A DNA stretch of 64,000 bases. Source: JALHVH01 sp963773685 (GTDB taxonomy: Bacteria > Acidobacteriota > Aminicenantia > Aminicenantales > Saccharicenantaceae). The position numbers were made by a program, and so were the translations under genes. Below are positions 9,522 to 17,493 of the stretch, one piece after another (within the stretch, counting starts at the first letter, position 1; every line of letters starts with the position of its first letter). The stretch spans positions 806,001 to 870,000 of the forward strand of contig CAVZBY010000011.1 of assembly GCA_963773685.1 (NCBI GenBank), read 5' to 3'. Under the pieces are notes generated by a model. That model had not been told where the DNA came from, ran no database searches, and saw only the letters and a list, made by a program, of their open reading frames with translations.

Positions 9522-11587
9522 TGGATGTAGCCTAGGGACTTGAGGCTCTCGAGGTCGCTTTCTCTTAGGTCCGCCCGGCCGGGGACCGACGGGTTCGTCT
9601 CGGAATTCTTCAGATGCTCGCGGACGATAAAGCGGAGGGTGTCGGCCGCGAGGCCTGCCGCGGGGAGGGGATCCATCTGTTCCGGATCGCTCCGGAGGTC
9701 GAAAAGCTCGGCGTCACGGCGCCAGTCCGGGAAAAAGAGGATCATCCTGAAGGGATATTGCTCCACCATGAATCCCGGAAATCCTCCGTTCGAGTTGAGG
9801 GCCCGCGTCAGGCGGCGCCGTTCGGAGGGCAGATCGAACAGGCTCTCCCCCGACGTTGACTGGCCGAAGGGATACTCCAGGCCGAGGAGCTCCGCAAGCG
9901 TGACCGTCACGTCGGATGAGATCGCCGGGTTCGGGACCCGCGCCGGGGGCAGGCCAGGGACCTGGACAAAAAGGGGGATCTGGACCACTTCCTTCTGCAG
10001 GTCGGCGTTGTGTCCGATCATGCCGTGCTCGCCCAGTCCTTCGCCATGATCCGAGGTGAGGATCTTGATCGTCCGGTCGTCGATGCCGAGCTCTTTCAGG
10101 ACCGCGAGGAGCTCGCCGATGACGGAATCCGCGTAAAGCAGGTTCTCATCGTAGAGGTCCCGCAGGAGGGCCACGTCTTCGTCGGACCTTATCGGACCGG
10201 TAAGAATCTCCCGCGTCCTATCCCTCAGCTCCCCCGTCTGGGCAGGGAACCTCCGCTGAAAGGCGCCGAGATAGGGCGGAGGCATCAGGTAGCCCTGGTG
10301 GGGCTCCCGGAGATGAAGATAGATGAAGAAGGGTTTTTCCCGGTTCTTTTCGAGGATCTCCCGAAAGGGCCTGAGGAAATCCCGCGCCATGACCTGTGCG
10401 GCGCCCTCGAAAAGCTCGATGAATTCCACGAAGCCCCGGTCGTGATGATAGGCCTTGCCGAAGAAGGGATTCGCCGAGATGGCGGCCGTGAAATAGCCCT
10501 TCTTCCGAAAGAGCTCGGCCAGGGTGGTCTGCTTGCGGCCCAGGGATGAATTGAGAATCGAGAGGACGTGATGGTAGTCCGGAGGCAGTCCCGTATGGAG
10601 GGTGGTCGTGGAAGCCAGGGTATAGGCCGCCTCGGTCAGGGTATCCGGGAAGGCCCATGATCCCCGGGCCAGGGCATCGATGCACGGGGTCGTCCGGCGG
10701 GAATAGCCCAGGGCGCCGATGTGATCCGCCCGGGCCGCGTCTAGCGAGATGATCAGGACGCTTTTGTCGCGGGCCGCCTTCCTGACCCGCCGGAGCGTCC
10801 CGGAACGCCTCTCCTGGACCAAGACGCTCTTCTTGATCCTCACGAAGGGCGCTTCGGGCAGGGCGGGCAGGACTAAGATCTCCTGGAATTCTCCCGGAAT
10901 GGGCCGGATGACGAACTCCTCCCCGTCCCGGACCGAGTTCTTCGTTTCAAACACCCGCGAGGCCGTCCTGATGGTGATGCCGACGTCAGCCGCGCCTTTT
11001 CGCCCGATCCCCAGGGACAAGAGCAGGCGCTCTCCCGGGAGAGGTTTGATGTAATACTTCAGAGAGCCCGGCATGAAGAGGATATTCCCTCTCCCGGAAG
11101 CCCGGTCGGCCCCGACGATGCCTGCGATCCGCCGCGGGAAGACCCGGATGGACGACACGACCAGCTCGTCCTCGACGGAGAACGCAATCTCGTTGACCCC
11201 GGGCCCGATCGCTTCCGAGCCAACGATGAACTCGGAATCGTCCTTATCCAGAGGAAACCGCGCCTCGCGGATCCGGACGGATGCGCCCTCCACCCGCCCC
11301 CGGGTCCGGACCTGAAGGATATAGTCCTCTTTTTGCCGCGCCTGGAAAACGAGGCTTCCTCCGGGCTTCCGGAGGGTCCTGACGAACGTCCTGTCGCGCC
11401 CGAACCGGGGGACGCTCCATTCCCCGGAGAACGAAGGCTGATCGGCCAACGAATTCATCCTGATCATCGCCGCGCCGTCCTCAATGAGCGGGGGGAATGG
11501 GCGGCCGACGATCTCAGCCCGTTCGCCGCAGGACCAGGAACAGACGATGCTTGTCAACAGACAAAGGATCGCCGGAATGCTTTTCAC
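9518..11587 (-). CDS. Sulfatase/alkaline-phosphatase superfamily lipoprotein
   Basis: 689-residue exported hydrolase. The N-terminus MKSIPAILCLLTSIVCSWSC looks like a lipoprotein signal with Cys at residue 20. About 270 residues of beta-rich N-terminal sequence precede the catalytic domain, which starts VLIISLDAARADHIGALGYS and holds metal ligands in DHGEGLGEHGMIGHN. The nucleophile region reads AAYTLASTTTLHTGLPP, so Thr stands where classical sulfatases have the formylglycine Cys/Ser of CxPxR. It may therefore act as a phosphatase or phosphotransferase rather than a true sulfatase. It shares an ATGA overlap with the HAD gene upstream, forming a two-gene unit. Confidence 0.82.
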   Translation of the reverse strand: MKSIPAILCLLTSIVCSWSCGERAEIVGRPFPPLIEDGAAMIRMNSLADQPSFSGEWSVPRFGRDRTFVRTLRKPGGSLVFQARQKEDYILQVRTRGRVEGASVRIREARFPLDKDDSEFIVGSEAIGPGVNEIAFSVEDELVVSSIRVFPRRIAGIVGADRASGRGNILFMPGSLKYYIKPLPGERLLLSLGIGRKGAADVGITIRTASRVFETKNSVRDGEEFVIRPIPGEFQEILVLPALPEAPFVRIKKSVLVQERRSGTLRRVRKAARDKSVLIISLDAARADHIGALGYSRRTTPCIDALARGSWAFPDTLTEAAYTLASTTTLHTGLPPDYHHVLSILNSSLGRKQTTLAELFRKKGYFTAAISANPFFGKAYHHDRGFVEFIELFEGAAQVMARDFLRPFREILEKNREKPFFIYLHLREPHQGYLMPPPYLGAFQRRFPAQTGELRDRTREILTGPIRSDEDVALLRDLYDENLLYADSVIGELLAVLKELGIDDRTIKILTSDHGEGLGEHGMIGHNADLQKEVVQIPLFVQVPGLPPARVPNPAISSDVTVTLAELLGLEYPFGQSTSGESLFDLPSERRRLTRALNSNGGFPGFMVEQYPFRMILFFPDWRRDAELFDLRSDPEQMDPLPAAGLAADTLRFIVREHLKNSETNPSVPGRADLRESDLESLKSLGYIH

Positions 11588-12204
11588 CTTCCGCTCCGCG
11601 CGCCGCGTACCGCGCCTTCGAGCTCGGTTTCGAGGTCGGTCCCGGGCCCGTAGACGATGCCCGCCATCCCGAGCTTCACCGCGGCCTCGACGTTCTCCGG
11701 CATGTCATCGATGAACACGCATTCGTCGGGCCGGCAGCCGGCGCGCCGGGCGGCCTCGAGATAGATCGCCGGCTCCGGTTTGACCATCCCCAGCTCGAAG
11801 GACAGAATATAATCGTCGAAGATGAACATCTCTGGGTACGCCTCCCGGATATATCCGAACCGCCGGACATCCGTGTTCGAGAGCAGGAGGAGGGTCCTCC
11901 CCGCCGCCTTCTGCTTCCGGAGGGCGTCCAGGGCGGGGGGATTCAGCCTGAATATATCGTTGTAGATCGCGTAGAAATCGGCCTCGCCCATCCTGGATCC
12001 GACCGCCCCGGCGACGCGCTTGTAGAAATCGCCGGGCGAGAGGACCCCCCTGTCGAAGTCCGTCAGCAGATCCAGGTTCCAGTGGGCGGCCTCCTTGATC
12101 CCAGCCTCGGAGACCGAAGCCGACGCCGCGAGCTTCCGGATGAAGACGTCGTTATCGAACCAGAGAATGACCCGGCCCATATCGGAAATGACAGTGCGTA
12201 TCAT
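11584..12204 (-). CDS. HAD-superfamily hydrolase (YihX-like)
   Basis: 206-residue haloacid dehalogenase-fold phosphatase. Motif I is SDMGRVIL, where the second Asp of DxD is replaced by Gly, as in YihX-type enzymes (DxGxV). Motif II is LLLSNTD, and motifs III/IV are K in GMVKPEPAIY and FIDDMPENVEAA. The cap is inserted between motifs I and II, the subfamily I arrangement. It is cytoplasmic, with no signal peptide. The gene precedes and overlaps the lipoprotein sulfatase by four bases, so it is probably co-transcribed. A sugar-phosphate substrate is plausible but not shown. Confidence 0.85.
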   Translation of the reverse strand: MIRTVISDMGRVILWFDNDVFIRKLAASASVSEAGIKEAAHWNLDLLTDFDRGVLSPGDFYKRVAGAVGSRMGEADFYAIYNDIFRLNPPALDALRKQKAAGRTLLLLSNTDVRRFGYIREAYPEMFIFDDYILSFELGMVKPEPAIYLEAARRAGCRPDECVFIDDMPENVEAAVKLGMAGIVYGPGTDLETELEGAVRGARSGR

Positions 12205-12356
12205 AAGGGGACTTTATAGCAGAATCCGGGGCGGCGGGCAAACGGCGAGCGCCTTCTCGCCACCTTGCAAAGCGCAGGGCTCATTTGTTCTAATACGGGG
12301 ATGTCGGTCCCCCTTCCGGGCGACCGACGACCGATCGCTGGTTAAGGGAGTCGAAC

Positions 12357-14069
12357 ATGGCACGGAGTTCCCGGAAAAGCATCGCGGCCCTCGGGCCTGT
12401 CCTCGGCCTTGCCGCTGCAGTCGTCCTCGTCGTGGGCGGGGCGCTCGTCCTCTATTACCTGAAGGGCGGCCGGACGATCACGGAAAAGGACGTCGAGGAC
12501 GGCGCAAAGATAGCCGCCCTGAAATTCGACCGCGGGGAACGGGGGATGATGGTCCAAGGCCTCCGCGGCAAGGCGTCCGGATACCGGGAGAACCGGAAGG
12601 TCCCTCTGCCCAATTCCGTCCCGCCGGCGGTGACGTTCAACCCTATCGTTCCGGGACTCGCCCTGGAGACGGAACAACGGCCGCCCGTCTTTTCCGAGCC
12701 CCCGGATCTGGCCGTTCCCGCGAACCTCGAGGACCTGGCCTTCGCCCCGGTCGCGGAACTCGCGAAGCTCGTGCGGACGCGGCAGGTCACCGCGACCGAC
12801 CTCACGAAGATGTACCTCGGACGGCTCAAAAAGTACGGCCCGAAGCTCCTCTGTGTCGTCACGCTCACCGAGGCGACGGCCCTCGAGCAGGCGCGGAAGG
12901 CCGACGAGGAGATCGCCGCCGGAAGCTACCGCGGCCCGCTTCACGGCATCCCGTGGGGCGCCAAAGACCTCCTGGCGACCAAGGGCGTCCGAACGACATG
13001 GGGCTCGGCCGCCTACAAGGACCGGGTCCCCGACGTTAACGCCACGGTCGTCGACAGGCTCGAGGCCGCCGGGGCCATCCTCGTTGCCAAGCTGTCCATG
13101 GGCGAGCTGGCCATGGGCGACGTCTGGTTCGGCGGCAAAACGAAGAACCCCTGGAATTATGAGCAGGGCTCGAGCGGCTCGTCGGCAGGCTCGGCGTCCG
13201 CCGTCGCGGCCGGGCTCGTCGGGTTCGCCATCGGCACGGAGACTTGGGGCTCCATCGTTTCCCCGTCCACCCGCTGCGGGACGACGGGCCTCCGGCCGAC
13301 CTACGGCCGGGTCAGCCGCGCCGGGGCCATGGCCCTGAGCTGGACCATGGACAAGATCGGGCCCATCGCCAGGACGGCGGAGGACTGCGCCCTTGTCTTC
13401 GACTCCATCCGAGGGCCGGACGGCAAGGACCTGACGGTCGTGGGCCTCCCCTTCAACTACGACGCCGCCCAGAGCCTCGAGAGCATCCGTGTCGGCTACC
13501 TCGTCAAGGCGTTCGAGGAGAAAGCCGCCAAGGAGGAAGAGAAGGCCCGTAAAGCCAACGACGCGGCCGCCCTCGAGGTCTTCCGCCGGCTGGGCGTCAC
13601 CCTCGTCCCGTTCGATCTCCCCTCCATCCCCCCCGAGCCCCTCGCGGTCATCCTCGATGTCGAAGCCGCCGCCGCCTTCGATGAGCTGACACGAAGCGGC
13701 CGGGACCGTCTTCTCGTCGAACAGGACGCCGGCGCCTGGCCCAACATATTCCGGGAGAGCCGGCTTATTCCGGGCGTTGAGTATATCCAGGCCAACAGGG
13801 TCCGGACGCTCCTCATGGAGGACATGGCCCGGCGGATGAAGGACATCGACGTCTATATCGCCCCGTCGTTCGCCGAGGGGAACCTTCTCCTGACGAACCT
13901 GACCGGCCACCCGACCGTCGTCCTCCCGAACGGCTTCGACGCAAAGGGCGCTCCGACGAGCATCTCGCTCGTCGGCAGTCTCTACGGCGAGGCGAAGCTT
14001 CTTCGAGCGGCAAAGGCCTTCCAGGACGCCACGGCGTTCCATCGGAAGCACCCCGTCCTCAAGGAGTAA
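12357..14069 (+). CDS. Membrane-anchored or secreted amidase-signature hydrolase
   Basis: 570-residue amidase-signature enzyme. An N-terminal hydrophobic helix (residues about 10-35, VLGLAAAVVLVVGGALVLYY) suggests a signal anchor, so it acts outside the cytoplasm. The catalytic Lys lies in IPWGAKDLLATKG. The signature loop is GSSGSSAGSASAVAAG with the cis-Ser, and the nucleophilic Ser is in TETWGSIVSPS; the usual TGGSI is changed to TWGSI. The export segment and stand-alone gene argue against it being GatA of the tRNA amidotransferase. Related exported amidases occur in Acidobacteriota and Planctomycetes. Substrate unknown. Confidence 0.85.
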   Translation: MARSSRKSIAALGPVLGLAAAVVLVVGGALVLYYLKGGRTITEKDVEDGAKIAALKFDRGERGMMVQGLRGKASGYRENRKVPLPNSVPPAVTFNPIVPGLALETEQRPPVFSEPPDLAVPANLEDLAFAPVAELAKLVRTRQVTATDLTKMYLGRLKKYGPKLLCVVTLTEATALEQARKADEEIAAGSYRGPLHGIPWGAKDLLATKGVRTTWGSAAYKDRVPDVNATVVDRLEAAGAILVAKLSMGELAMGDVWFGGKTKNPWNYEQGSSGSSAGSASAVAAGLVGFAIGTETWGSIVSPSTRCGTTGLRPTYGRVSRAGAMALSWTMDKIGPIARTAEDCALVFDSIRGPDGKDLTVVGLPFNYDAAQSLESIRVGYLVKAFEEKAAKEEEKARKANDAAALEVFRRLGVTLVPFDLPSIPPEPLAVILDVEAAAAFDELTRSGRDRLLVEQDAGAWPNIFRESRLIPGVEYIQANRVRTLLMEDMARRMKDIDVYIAPSFAEGNLLLTNLTGHPTVVLPNGFDAKGAPTSISLVGSLYGEAKLLRAAKAFQDATAFHRKHPVLKE

Positions 14070-14132
14070 GGCCGCGGCCAAGCGCCGGGGCCGGCATTGT
14101 CGGGTCCCGCCTTCTGTGTTATAAAAAGGCCG

Positions 14133-15776
14133 ATGATCCGAACCTCCCGCCTGAACGCCCACGAGAAGTCCGTCCGGCAGGCCCTCGATTCGATGGCCCG
14201 GGAGAGGGTCGTCGAGCGTATCCTCTCGGGGGATTTCACGGTCTGGAAGGACGACGGCCCGGGGATCTCGGATCGCCTGGGCTGGCTCGACCCCCTCCCG
14301 AAAGCGCTCACCGCGCTTCCCTGGATGGAACGGCTCGCCGGGGAGATCCGCGCGTCGGGAATGAAGCGGGTCCTTCTCCTGGGGATGGGCGGCTCTAGCC
14401 TCGCCCCGGAGGTCTTCAGCCGCGTGTTCGAAGCCCGACCAGGATATCCGCGACTCGACATCCTGGACACGACGGCCCCGGACGCCGTCGCCCGGGCCGC
14501 CCGCGGGATCGACCTCCGAAGGACGTTGTTCATCGTCTCATCGAAATCCGGGACCACGGCCGAGACATCCTCCCTTTTCAATTATTTCTTCGGACTGGCC
14601 TGCGATTCCCTCGGGAAAGACCGGGCGGGGCGGCATTTCATGGCGATCACCGACCCCGGCACTCCATTGGAAGCGCTCGCCCGGCGCCATGGATTCCGGA
14701 ATGTCCTGAACGGCGACCCGGAGGTCGGCGGGAGGTTTTCGGCGCTGAGCGCCTTCGGGCTCGTCCCGGCCGCGCTCGCCGGGATCGACATCCGGAAGGC
14801 CCTTGCCCGAAGCGACGCGGCCATCCGGTCCTGCCGGTCGACCGAACCCGGCGACAATCCGGCCGCTCTCCTCGGGGCCGTGCTTGGAGTCCTTGCCCGG
14901 CGCGGCGTCGACAAAGCGACGATCATCGCTTCCGCCCGAGTCCGATCGCTGGGGGCTTGGCTCGAACAGCTCATCGCCGAGAGCACCGGCAAGGAAGGGA
15001 AAAGCATCCTGCCCGTACCGGAGGACACTCCCGGCACTCCCCGCGCCTACGGGCCCGACCGCCTATTCGTCCATATCCGGTTCGGAGCCGATACGTCTCT
15101 CGACAAGGGCCTCGCGGCCCTCGCCGGCAAGGGTTTCCCTGTAGTCGAGATCGCATTCCCGAACGCCCTTTCCCTCCCCGGCCAGTTCTATCTCTGGGAG
15201 ATGGCGACGGCCGTGGCGGGCCACATTCTGGGGCTCAACCCCTTCGACCAGCCGAACGTCGAGGCTACGAAGAAGAAAACGAGAGAAGCGCTCCGGGCGG
15301 CCGGAGCTGGGGCCCCGGAGGGACCGGTTCAGAGCGGCTCTCTCGCAGACGACGCCGCGGCGCTGAAAGGATTCCTGGCACGGCCGCGCAAGGGAGCCTA
15401 TATCGCCCTTCAGGCGTTCCTCGATCCATCGCCGGCGACGGTCAAGGCCTTCCGCGGGCTTCGGGACGTCCTCCGGGACGCGACCCGTCTGCCCGTGACC
15501 TTGGGATTCGGACCTCGGTATCTCCATTCGACGGGACAGCTCCATAAAGGGGACTCCGGGAAGGGGTTGTTCGTCCAGTTCGTTGGCCGGAGGAAGAGAG
15601 ACCTTCCCATCCCCGAGATAGACGGCGCCCGTCCGGCCCCGTCCTTTGGGACCCTCATCACGGCCCAGGCCCGGGGAGACTTCGAGGCCCTCGAAGAAGC
15701 CGGGCGCCGGGTCATCCGCTTTGACTTGGGCGCCAACCCGACCGCCGACCTTCGGAGTCTCTCCCGTGCCTTTTGA
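14133..15776 (+). CDS. pgi: Glucose-6-phosphate isomerase (domain type found in Tal-Pgi fusions)
   Basis: 547-residue phosphoglucose isomerase interconverting glucose 6-phosphate and fructose 6-phosphate. The start at 14133 (MIRTSRLNAHEKSVRQAL) is chosen over the in-frame ATG at 14097 because the N-terminal extension there is not conserved-looking. SIS-domain signatures are VLLLGMGGSSLAPEVFSR, FIVSSKSGTTAETSSLFNYF and NPFDQPNVEATKKKTREAL, the last typical of PGI near its C-terminal third. The overall arrangement resembles the C-terminal half of bifunctional transaldolase/PGI proteins more than E. coli Pgi. No transaldolase domain is fused here. Confidence 0.88.
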   Translation: MIRTSRLNAHEKSVRQALDSMARERVVERILSGDFTVWKDDGPGISDRLGWLDPLPKALTALPWMERLAGEIRASGMKRVLLLGMGGSSLAPEVFSRVFEARPGYPRLDILDTTAPDAVARAARGIDLRRTLFIVSSKSGTTAETSSLFNYFFGLACDSLGKDRAGRHFMAITDPGTPLEALARRHGFRNVLNGDPEVGGRFSALSAFGLVPAALAGIDIRKALARSDAAIRSCRSTEPGDNPAALLGAVLGVLARRGVDKATIIASARVRSLGAWLEQLIAESTGKEGKSILPVPEDTPGTPRAYGPDRLFVHIRFGADTSLDKGLAALAGKGFPVVEIAFPNALSLPGQFYLWEMATAVAGHILGLNPFDQPNVEATKKKTREALRAAGAGAPEGPVQSGSLADDAAALKGFLARPRKGAYIALQAFLDPSPATVKAFRGLRDVLRDATRLPVTLGFGPRYLHSTGQLHKGDSGKGLFVQFVGRRKRDLPIPEIDGARPAPSFGTLITAQARGDFEALEEAGRRVIRFDLGANPTADLRSLSRAF

Positions 15777-16581
15777 AGCTCTTGCTTTCCAGTCTCGGTC
15801 TCCGGCCTTAAGCTCTCGGACGCAAAATCCCCCCAACCCCCCTTTATAAAAGGGGGGGAATCAAAGGTGCCTCCGATCAAAACGCGGGCATCAGCCGGAG
15901 CTCTCTAACGCGGGCTGAAGCCTGCGGCGATGACCTCGAGCCTGCGCGTAAACCCAGCCACGACTGCATTCGATGGGTACTTGACGATGACCACGAGCCT
16001 GCGCGCAGGCCCAGCCACGGCTGCATTCGGCAGGTACATGACGATGACCTCGAGCCTGCGCGCAGGCCTAAGCGCACGGCCGCGTTCGACAGGTTCTTAT
16101 TGTAGCCTCAGGCTTCAGCCTGAGCTATTTAAACGCAGTCAGAAGTCCGTGGCCAAGAACACCGCGCACTTAAGGTAACGGCTTGGGCCCCCCTTTGTAT
16201 TCGACAGGTACTTGACGATGACCTCGAGCCTGCGCGCAGGTCCAAGCGCACGGCCGCGTTCGACAGGTTCTTATTGTAGCCTCAGGCTTCAGCCTGAGCT
16301 ATTTGAACGCAGGCACATGTATGCGGCCTCAAAACCCCGCGCACTTAAGGTAACGGCTTGGGCCCCCCTTTGTATTCGACAGGTACTTGACGATGACCTC
16401 GAACCTGCGCGCCGGCCCAAGCGCACGGCTGCGTTCGACAGGTTTTTATTGTAGCCTCAGGCTTCAGCCTGAGCAATTTGAAAGCAGGCACATGTATGCG
16501 GCCTCAAAACCCCGCGCGCTTGCGGTAACGGCTTGGGACACCCCCCCTTTGCAAAGGGGGGGGAACGGGGGGATTTGCGCT
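15777..16581. repeat. Repeat-rich gap: 174-175 bp tandem array between two hairpin repeats
   Basis: No gene is visible in this 805-bp stretch. C/G-run hairpins sit at each end (about 15824-15859 and 16540-16575). Between them a unit of 174-175 bp is repeated about three times. Phase markers ATTCGNCAGGTAC occur at 16025, 16199 and 16374, and the embedded stem GTAGCCTCAGGCTTCAGCC at 16102, 16276 and 16451. A smaller 57-bp sub-repeat (GCATTCG at 15966 and 16023) precedes the array. Copies differ by scattered substitutions, so the array is not freshly duplicated. Short open frames inside it simply read the repeat. Confidence 0.85.
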
Positions 16582-16616
16582 AAATAAAAAGGGAGCGGAA
16601 GTTTCCTTCCGCTCCC
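16582..16616 (-). terminator. Rho-independent terminator of the 16.7-kb gene
   Basis: Read leftward, an 11-bp perfect stem GGGAGCGGAAG/CTTCCGCTCCC with a four-base loop is followed by TTTTTATTT. It begins 46 bases beyond the stop codon at 16662, the expected place for a factor-independent terminator. Confidence 0.9.
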
Positions 16617-16661
16617 GGTGGATGCATTCTTGGACCCGAGAGAGCCCGGGTCAGGCGGCTA

Positions 16662-17375
16662 TCAGTACAGGCCGCAGAGGAAGACGTCGGCGTGGAAGAG
16701 CTCGCGGCTCTTCGTACGGACCTTCTTGTCCACGGTGTCCTTGATGTCCAGGTAGAACCAGAACTTATCGAACAGGCGGAGCTTCTTGAGATAGTAGGCG
16801 GCGTAATCCGTGAACTTGCCGGCGATGATCTTGCCGATCTCCTTGCCCTTGGCGTCGACGAGGAGGATGTAGGTCACGCCCTCGCCCGCCTCGATCGAGC
16901 CGTACACCTTGACCTTCCCCTTGCCTTCCCATTCCTCGTTCTTGAGGGCGCTCGTGACCTCGAGAACGGGATACGAATCGCGGGTCACGGGATCGATGTA
17001 ATCGGGAAGGGCCAGGTCCGCGGTCCGGGTAAAGACGTTCCGGAACGACCCGCCTTCCTTGAGATCGATGCTGTCGGCCCGGAAGATCGAGGGCTTGTCC
17101 AGGAGGAGCTCGCCCTTGACCCTGACATCCTTTCCGGTGAGCTTCGAGGCGTCGCCGCCCTCGATCGTGCCCTGGACGGCGATGTCATATCCCTGGGCGG
17201 TCGGCAGGTAGAAGTACTGCCCCAGCCCGACCTTGACGGGGCCTTCGAATTCGTTGGCGGGCTTCGCCGGCGCGCCCTCTTCGGCCTTTTCCTGAGAGAA
17301 GGCGACTCCGGCCAGCGCCAGGACGACGCAGAGGCCGAGCCCCAGGATCCCTGCGAACTTTCTTCCGGATGTCAT
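16662..17375 (-). CDS. Exported protein of unknown function
   Basis: 237 residues; I do not recognise the family. The start at 17375 (MTSGRKFAGILGLGLCVVLAL) is favoured over a longer frame from 17417 because a GGAGG lies eight bases upstream. A signal peptide ends near AFSQ, then comes an Ala/Pro/Glu-rich linker and a beta-rich body (VKVGLGQYFYLPTAQGYDIAVQGTIEGGD). The middle, with alternating strands and KGELLLDKPSIFRAD, reads like a small OB- or lipocalin-like domain. The tail is rich in Lys and aromatics. It is a single-gene unit with a strong terminator. Confidence 0.75.
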   Translation of the reverse strand: MTSGRKFAGILGLGLCVVLALAGVAFSQEKAEEGAPAKPANEFEGPVKVGLGQYFYLPTAQGYDIAVQGTIEGGDASKLTGKDVRVKGELLLDKPSIFRADSIDLKEGGSFRNVFTRTADLALPDYIDPVTRDSYPVLEVTSALKNEEWEGKGKVKVYGSIEAGEGVTYILLVDAKGKEIGKIIAGKFTDYAAYYLKKLRLFDKFWFYLDIKDTVDKKVRTKSRELFHADVFLCGLY

Positions 17376-17493
17376 AGTCCTAACCTCCATATGGTCTCTT
17401 TTCTGATATTTCGGCATACATGAAAGCTAAAGGATTTTATACCACCCGGCGGCGAAAAAGTAAAGAAGAAAAATGTCTCGGGCAGGGCTCCGG

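Noticed and set aside
12357..14069. GatA subunit of Asp/Glu-tRNA amidotransferase
   Set aside because: It has an N-terminal membrane/export helix, no gatB or gatC neighbour, and a changed nucleophile loop (TWGSI).
15367..15385. TGGCACG inside the pgi gene as a sigma-54 promoter
   Set aside because: No TTGC at the proper spacing, and it lies within coding sequence without a downstream start.
16025..16520. 174-bp tandem array as a CRISPR or an origin of replication
   Set aside because: Units are much too long for CRISPR repeats, there are no unique spacers, and I see no DnaA-box cluster or dnaA/parAB genes.
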